Below are positions 33,290 through 42,136 of a stretch of 64,000 bases of DNA, piece after piece. The stretch spans positions 1 through 64,000 of the forward strand of contig JBLHOT010000013.1 of the NCBI GenBank assembly GCA_047623945.1, written 5' to 3'. This DNA is from Arcticibacterium sp047623945 (GTDB lineage: Bacteria > Bacteroidota > Bacteroidia > Cytophagales > Spirosomataceae). The notes under the pieces are model-generated. The model made no database searches and had not been told where the DNA came from. It saw only the letters and a program-made list of their open reading frames with translations. The position numbers and the translations under genes were made by a program. Numbering within the stretch: position 1 is the stretch's first letter; every line of letters begins with the position of its first letter.

Positions 33290-33461
33290 TGGTCTTAAGT
33301 TTTTTTATAAATATGTGTACCTTTTAGATAAGGGGCATTGCGTATTTTTGCTAAACAAAGGTAGTCAGTTTATTGATTAAGTGTTAAATCCTTATTCTTA
33401 AACACTACCGAACAATTCCTGACAAACGACCATTTATGAAGCTTAAAACTGCTAATATATT

Positions 33462-33836
33462 TTGACTTTTAAATCATTAAAAACCTGGGTGATACTTTTT
33501 GTAGCGTCATTTCCTTCTGCTTGCTCTCAGAGCGATGTCCCTGATAATTTAATTCCTGAAGAGGTCATGATTAATGTTTTGACAGAGACTCATTTATTGG
33601 AAGCCAGGGTGGGCCGTCTCAGTTTAAATACATATGATTCTGCCAGTGTAGCGTTTGTTTATTTACAAAAGGAACTTTGGAACAAATATGACATTGACTC
33701 TCTTTCGTATGTTCAGAGTTATGATTATTACGGAATGTATCCTAAAAGATTCGCTGAGCTCTATCAAAAAGTGGAAGATAGACTTACTCAAATGGAGGAA
33801 GAGATCAACGGTGTAAATAGAAATAATGATGAATGA
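33462..33836 (+). CDS. DUF4296 lipoprotein
   Basis: 124 residues from a TTG start; the lipobox SFPSAC (Cys21) requires this or the GTG start nine codons later. The conserved DUF4296 sequence LIPEEVMINVLTETHLLEAR is followed by helices and YGMYPKRFAELYQKVEDRL. The family is restricted to Bacteroidota, is anchored in a membrane facing the periplasm, and has no known function. It overlaps the Dpm1-like gene by 11 bp, a pairing suggesting co-translation. No other gene of a pathway is linked. Confidence 0.8.
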   Translation: MTFKSLKTWVILFVASFPSACSQSDVPDNLIPEEVMINVLTETHLLEARVGRLSLNTYDSASVAFVYLQKELWNKYDIDSLSYVQSYDYYGMYPKRFAELYQKVEDRLTQMEEEINGVNRNNDE

Positions 33837-34560
33837 GAACCTTGTAATCATACCTACATATAACGAGAAGGAAAACATTGAGGCTATTATCCGTAAGGTG
33901 TTTAGCCTTCCAGAAGCATTCCATCTTTTGATAGTAGATGACGGATCTCCCGACGGAACAGCCATTATTATTAAAAGTCTTCAAAAGGAATTTACAGGTC
34001 AGCTTCACATAGAAGAAAGAGCTGGAAAGCAAGGCTTAGGAACAGCCTATATTCATGGATTTAAATGGGCTCTGAAGGAAAACTATCAATATGTATTTGA
34101 AATGGACGCTGATTTTTCTCATAACCCGGATGACCTAGTAAAATTATATCATGCCTGTAAGAATGGCGGATACGATATGGCGATAGGTTCCAGATACGTT
34201 TCAGGCGTTAATGTGGTAAACTGGCCCATTGGCAGGGTGCTTATGTCTTATTTTGCGGGGGTGTATGTGAGAATGTTGACTAGGATGCCCATTATGGATC
34301 CTACGGGCGGCTTTGTCTGTTATACTAGGACTGTTTTAGAAACCATTCCCTTAGATAAGATCACTTTTGTGGGTTATGCTTTCCAGATAGAAATGAAGTT
34401 TAACGCTTTCCTCTATAAGTTCAAAATTAAAGAAGTTCCTATCATTTTTACCGACAGAACCAAAGGCACCTCTAAGATGTCAACCAGTATATTTAAAGAG
34501 GCGGTTTTGGGTGTTGTCGTTATGAAAGTTTGGAGTTGGTTTAAGAAGTTTGAAAGGTAA
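33826..34560 (+). CDS. polyprenol monophosphomannose synthase-like GT2
   Basis: 244 residues without transmembrane helices. LVIIPTYNEKENI opens the domain, VDDGSPDGT lies near 37-45, DADFSHNPDD at 94-103, then SRYVSGV and DPTGGFVCY. This is the Dpm1/Ppm1 type of GT2, which makes polyprenyl-phosphate-mannose (or glucose) at the inner membrane. The mannose-1-phosphate guanylyltransferase gene at 41 kb could supply GDP-mannose, but it is not in the same operon. The start ATG lies inside the DUF4296 gene; a second ATG follows at once. Confidence 0.88.
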   Translation: MMNENLVIIPTYNEKENIEAIIRKVFSLPEAFHLLIVDDGSPDGTAIIIKSLQKEFTGQLHIEERAGKQGLGTAYIHGFKWALKENYQYVFEMDADFSHNPDDLVKLYHACKNGGYDMAIGSRYVSGVNVVNWPIGRVLMSYFAGVYVRMLTRMPIMDPTGGFVCYTRTVLETIPLDKITFVGYAFQIEMKFNAFLYKFKIKEVPIIFTDRTKGTSKMSTSIFKEAVLGVVVMKVWSWFKKFER

Positions 34561-34565
34561 ATGCG

Positions 34566-35558
34566 TTAAAAAGCTTTGTCCGTAGGATAAATGATTCCGG
34601 CTTTCTCTCTTGTGTTATCTAACAATCGAATGAGCTTAAGGCTTTGAGATAGCGGCCATAAGTCAGATTCCTTTTTCCCTTCTAAAAGGCAATTATTGAC
34701 TTCTTCAATCTCAAAATTGTAACCAAAGGATTCTCTAGGAAAGTGAAATGTTTGGGCATCAGCATCATCTGGATAACAGACAATTTCTGTGGCTTCATGA
34801 AACTTTCTTTTCATGTGAATTTTCCCTTTGTCCCCATATATAAAAGCCTCTATATTGGTGTTAGCACCAAAAGTGCAACTCAGATTGGCCACAGCATTAT
34901 TATCATATTGATAAATAAAGGCAGTAGACTCGTCTACTCCCGTAGGGCCTTTAGTGCTGGCAGCTAAAATGTTAGACGGATAGCCCAGTAATAGAAGCGA
35001 TAAGAAGGCCGGGTATATCCCGATGTCTAGAAAAGCCCCTCCGCCAAATTCAGGATTCAAAACACGTCTTTCAGGGAGAAAGGGAGGGATAAAGCCAAAG
35101 TCTGCTTGAATTGTTTTTATGTTTCCTATACTCCCACTTTCTATTAACTCTAATACTTTCTTGGTGGTAGGCAAAAAGCGGGTCCATAGAGCTTCCATAA
35201 GAAATGTATTCTTGGCTTTTGCCAAATCAATCATCTCCTTCACTTCACCCTCGTTCATGGCAAATGGTTTTTCACAGAGCACCGCTATTCCTCTTTCTAA
35301 ACACAGTTTGGTACAAAAAGCGTGAGTAGTATGAGGTGTGGCTATGTATATCGCATCTAAATTGGACGTGTTAAAAATTTCCTCATAAGAACCATAGGCA
35401 TTATCTGCTTGGTGTTTAGTTCCGAAAGCCTGTGCTCTTTCTAATGACCGAGATGCCACTGCCGCTAGATTAGCACCTTCTACCGTAGATAAATCTGCCG
35501 CAAACTTCTCTGCTATTTTCCCGATTCCTATGATTCCCCAATTTATCATCCTGCTCAT
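34566..35558 (-). CDS. Gfo/Idh/MocA family oxidoreductase, cytoplasmic
   Basis: 330 residues, with no signal peptide, unlike the exported family member at 21-22 kb. The Rossmann motif NWGIIGIGKIAEKFAADL is at the N-terminus, AVLCEKPFAMN contains the conserved EKP, and FGGGAFLDIGIYPAFL the catalytic-domain Asp-x-Gly. The family oxidises sugars or trans-dihydrodiols; relatives of this subgroup are often called dihydrodiol or glucose-fructose dehydrogenases. It ends 5 bp from the Dpm1-like gene, tail to tail. The substrate is unknown. The initiator may be Met1 or Met4. Confidence 0.88.
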   Translation of the reverse strand: MSRMINWGIIGIGKIAEKFAADLSTVEGANLAAVASRSLERAQAFGTKHQADNAYGSYEEIFNTSNLDAIYIATPHTTHAFCTKLCLERGIAVLCEKPFAMNEGEVKEMIDLAKAKNTFLMEALWTRFLPTTKKVLELIESGSIGNIKTIQADFGFIPPFLPERRVLNPEFGGGAFLDIGIYPAFLSLLLLGYPSNILAASTKGPTGVDESTAFIYQYDNNAVANLSCTFGANTNIEAFIYGDKGKIHMKRKFHEATEIVCYPDDADAQTFHFPRESFGYNFEIEEVNNCLLEGKKESDLWPLSQSLKLIRLLDNTREKAGIIYPTDKAF

Positions 35559-35589
35559 TTTCTTGATTTTGAACAGCCAATATAGGCTT

Positions 35590-37482
35590 TTAGTATTTAA
35601 GGAATCTTTTTGTCATGGTCTTTTCTTCGGTTTTTATAAGAATCAAATAGGAGCCATTTTGCAGGTTATTCAGATAAACTTGCCAACCTATATTTGGTTT
35701 AAAGGAGGTACTAACAGGCATTTTTTCCCCCATTAAATCCGTGACAAAAATATGAGCAGTTTCATCATATACGCTAACAGCTATTTTATCTATTGCGGGA
35801 TTGGGATACGGGGTAAAACGCTCTTTTTCAGGAAGATTGTTTTGAATTGCGAGTGGTGAATTATCTATGTTAAGATAAGGTCCTATGAAGACTTTTCCAG
35901 CCAAATTATAAAATATCAATCTGTAGTAATTAGGCCCAACGGCCATCTGGGTGTCCAGATACGTATATGGCTTCAGGTCGGAGCTATTTCCCGAAATGTC
36001 AAAGCTTTTAAGTGTCAAAAAATCTTTATTATCTCTGCTTTTCTGAATATCAATGGACTTGGCACCTATTTCGTAGTTAGTTCTCCAGCTAATTTCGCCA
36101 TCTCCTTTTAAGGTTTTAAATCCTCGGAAATTGAAAAAGTCAATTGGGGGGGCAATGCCAAGCTTTAGGAGCCAAAAGTCATTTTCGCCGTTGTTAAGGT
36201 TTAAGTCTTCGGAGGAGGATCGACTTATAGCCGCCAGTGCCCAGGTGGTGTCGTTTAAAACGATTCCCCTTCGGGCTACATCTATATCCTCTCCTCCAAA
36301 TAAACCCACACCCTCTATTTCTCCAGTGGAGGTTAGTTTTAGGGTGAGTACATCTGTTAACGGACCCTTATTTGCCAAGCCTTTAATCCTAGAATCACTA
36401 GTACCAAAGGCCAAGTATTTGTCTTTGCCCTCTTCTGTGATATTAAATAGGTTGTCATTACCCTCGCCTCCAAATTGCTTTTTCCAGACGAGGTTGCCGT
36501 CATTATCTATGCTAAGTATAAGTGCATCTTTACTTCCAAAGGAATTGCTTACAATACCAGTTGTGGAGCTCGTTTCTCCTACTATTAGAAATCCGCTTTT
36601 ATCATGATTCTGAATAATTCCATGGGCAGCATCTATTTGTTCTCCGCCCCAGCCCTTTTCCCACACTAAATGGCCGTTGCTGGTAACTTTTATAGCTAGT
36701 ATATCAAGGTTTCCGTTACCTGCTCCTTCTATTTGATTTGTTAAAGCAGAAGTGCTACCTACCATGATAATGTCTCCGTTGGAAGAAAAGGTAAAATCAG
36801 ACATTTGGTCGTCTATCGCACTCCCAAAAACCTTTTCCCATAGGGTGTCTCCAGTAGGAGTAAGTTTAGCTAGGAAAAACTGTTTTGCTCTATATGGAGA
36901 AGTCCCAATCTCAAAAGTACCACCAATATATATAAACCCAAAAGGATTTACTTTGACAGTAGGCTTTGAAAAGGAGTTAGAGTAATGGAATGTCTTTTGT
37001 GTAAACTTGCTTCCCCCAGGAATTATCCTATAAGATACGAGCTCTCCATTTTCTTTAATACGCACCATCAGAATACCACCATTTGTGCCATTGAAGTTAG
37101 AAAGGCCATCCGTAGAACGGGTTGGCCCCACAATGATATATTCGTTGTTTGGCGTTTTGGCTATGCTCGTAGCTTCCTCGTCATTGGTTCCTCCGAAAGT
37201 CTGAGACCAAATACGCTTACCGTCGGCGTTTATCTTTATGACCCAAAAATCACTGCCACCGTTGCCACGATATGCTTGTGAGTTTCCTACATCTACGCTG
37301 TTTTTGGAATTTGTGGAGCCCACCATGATAATCCCCCCATCGGGGGTTTTGATGAGGTCTTGAGCATTATCGTCTTCTTCGCCCCCATAAGAGTATTGCT
37401 CGGAGACTTTATAAGTTTGGGAATAAGCACTTTGGCCTATGCTTACCACGAGGGCAAAGACTAGCCATTTAATACGGTTCAA
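35590..37482 (-). CDS. T9SS-exported beta-propeller-like protein
   Basis: 630 residues. It has a signal peptide (WLVFALVVSIGQSAYSQ) and repeated blocks of about 55-60 residues across 30-440 (for example DGGIIMVGSTNS, NDEATSIAKTPNNEYIIVG, SNGDIIMVGSTSA and EGKDKYLAFGTSD), each pairing with FGG(T/E) turns as in SBBP/delta-60-type repeats. The C-terminal part has PYPNPAIDKIAVSV and ends NGSYLILIKTEEKTMTKRFL, a type A sorting domain of the type IX secretion system. It should be exported and attached to or released from the surface; function unknown. Confidence 0.85.
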   Translation of the reverse strand: MNRIKWLVFALVVSIGQSAYSQTYKVSEQYSYGGEEDDNAQDLIKTPDGGIIMVGSTNSKNSVDVGNSQAYRGNGGSDFWVIKINADGKRIWSQTFGGTNDEEATSIAKTPNNEYIIVGPTRSTDGLSNFNGTNGGILMVRIKENGELVSYRIIPGGSKFTQKTFHYSNSFSKPTVKVNPFGFIYIGGTFEIGTSPYRAKQFFLAKLTPTGDTLWEKVFGSAIDDQMSDFTFSSNGDIIMVGSTSALTNQIEGAGNGNLDILAIKVTSNGHLVWEKGWGGEQIDAAHGIIQNHDKSGFLIVGETSSTTGIVSNSFGSKDALILSIDNDGNLVWKKQFGGEGNDNLFNITEEGKDKYLAFGTSDSRIKGLANKGPLTDVLTLKLTSTGEIEGVGLFGGEDIDVARRGIVLNDTTWALAAISRSSSEDLNLNNGENDFWLLKLGIAPPIDFFNFRGFKTLKGDGEISWRTNYEIGAKSIDIQKSRDNKDFLTLKSFDISGNSSDLKPYTYLDTQMAVGPNYYRLIFYNLAGKVFIGPYLNIDNSPLAIQNNLPEKERFTPYPNPAIDKIAVSVYDETAHIFVTDLMGEKMPVSTSFKPNIGWQVYLNNLQNGSYLILIKTEEKTMTKRFLKY

Positions 37483-37532
37483 TATTGCGTTACTTTATTT
37501 TCTAAAGTAAGTCAAAATCCGTGCCTATTATA

Positions 37533-37562
37533 AAGCCCAGCTTACTCGTGTAAACTGGGCTT
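37533..37562 (-). terminator. hairpin after icd
   Basis: Arms AAGCCCAG (37533-37540) and CTGGGCTT (37555-37562) extend inward by three more positions with one mismatch. It lies 24 bp beyond the icd stop on the minus strand. The following minus-strand run is only moderately T-rich, so it is a probable rather than certain terminator. Confidence 0.5.
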
Positions 37563-37585
37563 CGTCTTATAGTATGTTTATTTAC

Positions 37586-39802
37586 TTACATTGCTGATAT
37601 AATGCCATTTAACGTGGCACTTGGTCGCATTGCGGCAGATGTTTTATCATCACTCGGCTGATAATAACCACCCATGTCTACAGCTTTTCCTTGAACATCC
37701 ACTAGTTCTTTCACGATGTTGGCCTCATTAGATTTGAGTTTGGCGGCTACCGAGGCAAACTGAGCTTGAAGTTCGGCATCTTTTGTTTGATTAACCAGCT
37801 CCTCTGCCCAATACATGGCTAGATAGAAATGACTACCACGATTGTCTAATTCATTAACTTTTCTAGACGGTGACTTCCTATTTAATAAGAGTTTCTCGGT
37901 GGCGTCATCTAACGTTTCTCCAAGAATTCTCGCCTTAGGGTTGTTATCCTTCTCCCCTAAATGGTCTAAGGAAACGGCTAGGGCTAAAAACTCACCCAAA
38001 GAATCCCATCTCAGATGATTTTCCTTTACAAACTGCTGTACGTGCTTAGGAGCAGAGCCACCAGCACCAGTTTCAAAAAGCCCACCACCATTCATTAATG
38101 GTACAATGGAAAGCATCTTGGCAGAAGTACCAACTTCTAGAATAGGGAATAAATCTGTTAAATAATCTCTCAACACATTACCTGTTACAGAAATGGTGTC
38201 TAGACCCTTAATGATTCTTTCTAAAGAGAACACTGTGGCATCTTTAGGAGACTTTATAAGGATTTCTAGGCCTGTGGTGTCGTGGTCTGGTAAATACTGC
38301 TTTACCTTTTTAATAACTTCGGCATCATGAGCTCTGCTTTCATCTAACCAAAATATGGCGGGAACACCCGTGGCTCTAGCTCTACTAACGGCTAATTTTA
38401 CCCAGTCTTGAACTGGAGCATCTTTTACCTGACAGGCTCTCCAAATATCCCCAGCTTCTACCATGTGCTCTAAAAGCACATTTCCATTACTATCTGTAAT
38501 GGTTACTTTCCCATCTGCAGGCATCTCAAAAGTTTTGTCATGAGAACCATATTCTTCTGCTTTTTGGGCCATTAGGCCTACATTAGAAACGCTACCCATG
38601 GTAGTCGGATCAAAGGCACCGTTTTTCTTACAGAACTTAATGGTTTCATCATAAACGGGTGCATAGCTACTATCGGGGATTACCGTTTTAGTGTCTTGCA
38701 GGTTTCCGGCGGCATTCCACATTTGGCCAGAAGTCCTGATCATCGCAGGCATAGAGGCATCAATGATGACATCGCTAGGGACATGCAGATTAGTTATTCC
38801 CTTGTCTGAATTAACCATGGCTACGTCTGGGCCATTCTTATAGCAAGCCGCTATATCTGCGTCAATAGCAGCTTTTTGAGCCGCAGGCAATTCCTTTATT
38901 TTGTTTAATAAATCTCCAAATCCATTTTTCACATCCACTCCTATGCTTTCCAACGTAGCCGCGTGTTTGTCAAAAACGGGTTTGAAAAAGGCTCTAACCG
39001 CATGGCCAAAAATGAGAGGGTCTGATACCTTCATCATTGTAGCCTTCATGTGTAGTGAAAATAAGACATTTTTGCTTTTTGCGTCGGAGATTTGCTCTTT
39101 AAGGAAGTTTAGAAGAGCTTTTTTGCTCATCACAGTGGCATCTAAGATCTCGTCTGCCATTAAAGCAGTTTTTTCCTTTAAGACGGTGACTTTTCCAGCA
39201 GTATCTGTATGCTCTATTTTTACGCTAGTGGCTTCTTTTACTGTGATAGATTTCTCATTAAAACGGAAATCTCCACTAGTCATTGTAGCTACATGAGTGG
39301 CAGAGTCTGAGGACCACGGGCCCATACTATGTGGGTTGCTTTTAGCATAATTCTTAACAGCCTTAGGAGCTCTTCTATCTGAGTTTCCTTCTCTTAAAAC
39401 TGGATTTACGGCACTCCCCTTGATTTTATTGTATTTGGCTAGAATAGCTTTCTCTTCTGCCGTTTCGGCGTCAGGGGGACAATCTGGAAGGGCATAGCCT
39501 TGAGATTGAAGTTCCTTGATAGCCGCATCTAGCTGAGGAACTGAAGCAGAGACGTTTGGCAACTTAATGATATTAGCATCTGGAGACTTTACTAACTCAC
39601 CTAGTTCTGCTAGGTCGTCACTTTGCCTTTGGTCTTCGTTAAGATATTCTGGGAAAGCAGATAAAATTCTAGCAGCCAATGAGATGTCTCTTGTTTCTAC
39701 ATCAACCCCTACTTTGGAAGTAAAAGCTTTTACAATAGGTAAGAAAGAATAGGTAGCTAAAGCTGGTGCTTCGTCCGTGATCGTGTATATTATTTTTGAC
39801 AT
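37586..39802 (-). CDS. icd: monomeric NADP-dependent isocitrate dehydrogenase
   Basis: 738 residues, the length of the monomeric IDH family, unlike the 420-residue dimeric enzyme. It begins KIIYTITDEAPALATYSFLP. Isocitrate/Mg-binding segments are LREGNSDRRAPKAVKNYAK and SPKDATVFSLERIIKG. C-terminal LFETGAGGSAPKHVQQF and LDNRGSHFYLAMYWAEEL are diagnostic. It converts isocitrate to 2-oxoglutarate in the TCA cycle, making NADPH. Monocistronic, with a promoter-like TACCTTTG upstream and a hairpin after. Confidence 0.97.
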   Translation of the reverse strand: MSKIIYTITDEAPALATYSFLPIVKAFTSKVGVDVETRDISLAARILSAFPEYLNEDQRQSDDLAELGELVKSPDANIIKLPNVSASVPQLDAAIKELQSQGYALPDCPPDAETAEEKAILAKYNKIKGSAVNPVLREGNSDRRAPKAVKNYAKSNPHSMGPWSSDSATHVATMTSGDFRFNEKSITVKEATSVKIEHTDTAGKVTVLKEKTALMADEILDATVMSKKALLNFLKEQISDAKSKNVLFSLHMKATMMKVSDPLIFGHAVRAFFKPVFDKHAATLESIGVDVKNGFGDLLNKIKELPAAQKAAIDADIAACYKNGPDVAMVNSDKGITNLHVPSDVIIDASMPAMIRTSGQMWNAAGNLQDTKTVIPDSSYAPVYDETIKFCKKNGAFDPTTMGSVSNVGLMAQKAEEYGSHDKTFEMPADGKVTITDSNGNVLLEHMVEAGDIWRACQVKDAPVQDWVKLAVSRARATGVPAIFWLDESRAHDAEVIKKVKQYLPDHDTTGLEILIKSPKDATVFSLERIIKGLDTISVTGNVLRDYLTDLFPILEVGTSAKMLSIVPLMNGGGLFETGAGGSAPKHVQQFVKENHLRWDSLGEFLALAVSLDHLGEKDNNPKARILGETLDDATEKLLLNRKSPSRKVNELDNRGSHFYLAMYWAEELVNQTKDAELQAQFASVAAKLKSNEANIVKELVDVQGKAVDMGGYYQPSDDKTSAAMRPSATLNGIISAM

Positions 39803-39854
39803 ATTCTATATTTATGCTGAATTAAAGATCGGAATGAGTCCGTAAAAAGAGGTG

Positions 39855-39862
39855 CAAAGGTA
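39855..39862 (-). promoter_or_regulatory. -7 promoter element of icd
   Basis: On the minus strand TACCTTTG followed by C fits TAnnTTTG, 52 bp before the icd start codon. A -33 TTG is not at ideal spacing. Confidence 0.42.
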
Positions 39863-39940
39863 TGAAAAATAGGGCTCAAAAAAAGGGTATAAAAGAGACA
39901 ACTTAAGTTTTGACGATCTATGAAGAAAAAAAGAAAAGCC

Positions 39941-39956
39941 TTACAGACTTCTGTAA
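39941..39956. promoter_or_regulatory. inverted repeat TTACAGA-CT-TCTGTAA
   Basis: Perfect 7-bp arms around a 2-bp centre, between the divergent icd and DUF3089 genes. Shape and position suit an operator for a dimeric regulator; no regulator is known. Confidence 0.3.
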
Positions 39957-40029
39957 TATGAGGATATGCCTAGATAAACTGATAATTTAGGGGCGGGTTT
40001 AAAAACACTTCATTAGAAATGGACTTTAC

Positions 40030-41079
40030 ATGAATAATTATTTAAGAGTAATCTTACTTCTTTTTGTCTCTATTGGCCTTCAGGCTCAAAAATACTATAA
40101 GCTAGAGGCGTCTTTTGATGAATCTCCATTGCCGCCTGTACCTAATTATAGTTTGAATGAACATTGGTCTGCTTTACCAGAGAGAAAAGACATGGCCGAT
40201 AGCCTGCCCGTTGGTTCCAATCTTGTGGATATGCAAGAGACCGCGGCGGCAGATGTTTTTTACTTGTACCCGACAATTTTTACTGCTGAGCCACAAAATC
40301 AATACCTATGGAATGCAGACGTGAACGATACTATAATGAATCCTAGTGTGGACAATTCTGCTATTCTAAATCAAAGCACCGCATTTAATGGCTCCTGTAG
40401 GGTATATGCTCCTAGATATAGACAAGCTCACTATTCGGCCTTTACGAGTTTGGATAAGGTTTCTGGGGCTAAAGCTTTAGCTCTTTCTTATGAAGATATT
40501 CGGGCAGCGTTTGAATATTATTTGGAACACTATAATCAGGGGAGACCTATAGTGATAGCTGGCCATTCTCAAGGCACCCTTCATGCAGCTCATTTAGTGA
40601 AGGATTATTTTGATGGGAAACCCTTACAGGGGCAATTAGTGGAAGCCTATTTAATAGGAATGCCTATTAAGCCAGATGTTTTTGAATATATTGAGGCAAG
40701 CAATAATGCCGAGCATGTCGGAGGTTTTGTGACATGGAACACTTTCATGACAGGATATATTCCTAAATATTATAATAACGGCCTTCATGAAGCGATTTGC
40801 ACTAATCCTCTGACATGGAAGACCGACGAGAGCTATGTATCAAGAGATTTTAATGCGGGAGGTGTTGGTCGAAAATTTAAATTCGTGGAAAGACCCGTAG
40901 ATGCCGAAGTTCACAAAGGACTGTTATGGGTAAATAAACCATATATAAAGGGAAGAATGTTTATACATATTAAGATTTGGCACAGGGCAGACATCAATTT
41001 TTTTTGGATGAATATTAGGGAAAATGTAGCTTTGCGTATAGCCGAGTTTTATAAAAACAAAGAGAAGAATGGAGAGTAA
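40030..41079 (+). CDS. DUF3089 alpha/beta hydrolase, exported
   Basis: 349 residues with a signal peptide (LRVILLLFVSIGLQAQ). The DUF3089 core includes DVFYLYPTIF, RVYAPRYRQAHY and the nucleophile elbow IAGHSQGTLHA with Ser180. FVTWNTF occurs downstream. DUF3089 proteins are lipase/esterase-like alpha/beta hydrolases of unknown substrate. The gene overlaps the mannose-1-phosphate guanylyltransferase gene by 11 bp, so the two are co-translated although one protein is exported and the other cytoplasmic. Confidence 0.85.
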   Translation: MNNYLRVILLLFVSIGLQAQKYYKLEASFDESPLPPVPNYSLNEHWSALPERKDMADSLPVGSNLVDMQETAAADVFYLYPTIFTAEPQNQYLWNADVNDTIMNPSVDNSAILNQSTAFNGSCRVYAPRYRQAHYSAFTSLDKVSGAKALALSYEDIRAAFEYYLEHYNQGRPIVIAGHSQGTLHAAHLVKDYFDGKPLQGQLVEAYLIGMPIKPDVFEYIEASNNAEHVGGFVTWNTFMTGYIPKYYNNGLHEAICTNPLTWKTDESYVSRDFNAGGVGRKFKFVERPVDAEVHKGLLWVNKPYIKGRMFIHIKIWHRADINFFWMNIRENVALRIAEFYKNKEKNGE

Positions 41080-42136
41080 TTATGTTGTGATAATGGCAGG
41101 TGGAGTAGGAACAAGGTTCTGGCCATTTAGTAGGCAGAGTTTCCCTAAACAGTTTCATGACGTTTTAGGTACCGGAAGAACTCTCATTCAGCAAACGGCG
41201 GATAGGTTTGAGGGCATTTGCCCTCAAGAAAACATTTATGTGGTTTCTGGGGAGGAATACAAGGATTTGATTTTAGAACAATTGCCTTTCTTAACAGAAG
41301 AACAGGTGCTTTGTGAGCCAGGAAGAAGAAATACTGCACCATGTATAGGCTATGCGTCATATAAAATTCAAAAGAAAGATCCTCTTGCGAATATTGTGGT
41401 GGCACCCGCAGATCATATTATTTTAAAAGAAGAGGAATTTAAGAGAAGGGTGAAAGTGGCCATTGATTACGCCTCCCAAAATGACGCCCTCCTAACCTTG
41501 GGCATCAAGCCTACACACCCAAATACGGGATATGGTTATATCCAATTTATTGAAGATGAAACGGAAGTAAGTAGGGTGAAAACTTTCACTGAAAAGCCTA
41601 ATCTGGAACTAGCAAAAAAATTCATTGAAAGTGGCGATTACACATGGAATGCTGGTATTTTCGTTTGGTCTGTGGCATCCATCACCTTGGCATTTGCAAA
41701 GTATTTGCCAGAAATGGCTGACGCCTTTAACGCAGCTCAGAAAGACTTCTATACAGACAAAGAGAAAGAATCTCTAGCAGCGGCATACTCTAGATGTAGA
41801 AGAGTTTCCATAGACAATGCCATCATGGAAAGGGCAGATAATGTCTTTATGGTAAAGAGTGATATTGGTTGGTCTGACTTAGGAACTTGGCGTTCTGTTT
41901 ATGACAATTCTGAGTTGGACGAGAATAAGAATGCCATTGACGGTAGGGTGCTTACTTACAGCACTCAGGGATGTGTGGTGAAAACGCCAAAAAACAAGTT
42001 AGTGGTGCTGAGTGGCCTGGATGGTTATATCGTGTCTGAGTTTGATAATGTACTTATGATCTGTAAACTAGAAGATGAACAGAAGGTAAAACAGTTTGTG
42101 GCCGATGCAGGAGATGTCGGACAAAAATTCGTTTAA
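41069..42136 (+). CDS. manC: mannose-1-phosphate guanylyltransferase
   Basis: 355 residues. The nucleotidyltransferase signature GGVGTRFWPFSRQSFPKQF lies at 11-29, PADHIILKEEEF near 112-123, FTEKPNLELA and WNAGIFVW in the middle, and DIGWSDLGTWRSVY toward the C-terminus. It makes GDP-mannose from GTP and mannose-1-phosphate. It lacks the C-terminal phosphomannose isomerase domain of bifunctional ManC/AlgA. GDP-mannose would feed the Dpm1-like enzyme and, via GDP-fucose, the fucosyltransferase-like enzymes of this window. Confidence 0.93.
   Translation: MESNYVVIMAGGVGTRFWPFSRQSFPKQFHDVLGTGRTLIQQTADRFEGICPQENIYVVSGEEYKDLILEQLPFLTEEQVLCEPGRRNTAPCIGYASYKIQKKDPLANIVVAPADHIILKEEEFKRRVKVAIDYASQNDALLTLGIKPTHPNTGYGYIQFIEDETEVSRVKTFTEKPNLELAKKFIESGDYTWNAGIFVWSVASITLAFAKYLPEMADAFNAAQKDFYTDKEKESLAAAYSRCRRVSIDNAIMERADNVFMVKSDIGWSDLGTWRSVYDNSELDENKNAIDGRVLTYSTQGCVVKTPKNKLVVLSGLDGYIVSEFDNVLMICKLEDEQKVKQFVADAGDVGQKFV

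Noticed and set aside
33343..33350. TATTTTTG as promoter of the DUF4296 gene
   Set aside because: It matches the -7 consensus but is 112 bp from the start codon and lacks a -33 element.
36131..36607. 158-codon plus-strand frame
   Set aside because: It lies wholly antisense to the T9SS cargo gene, with Ser/Pro/Leu-rich composition typical of a shadow frame.
38901..39296. 131-codon plus-strand frame
   Set aside because: Antisense to the intact icd gene, with no family motif.
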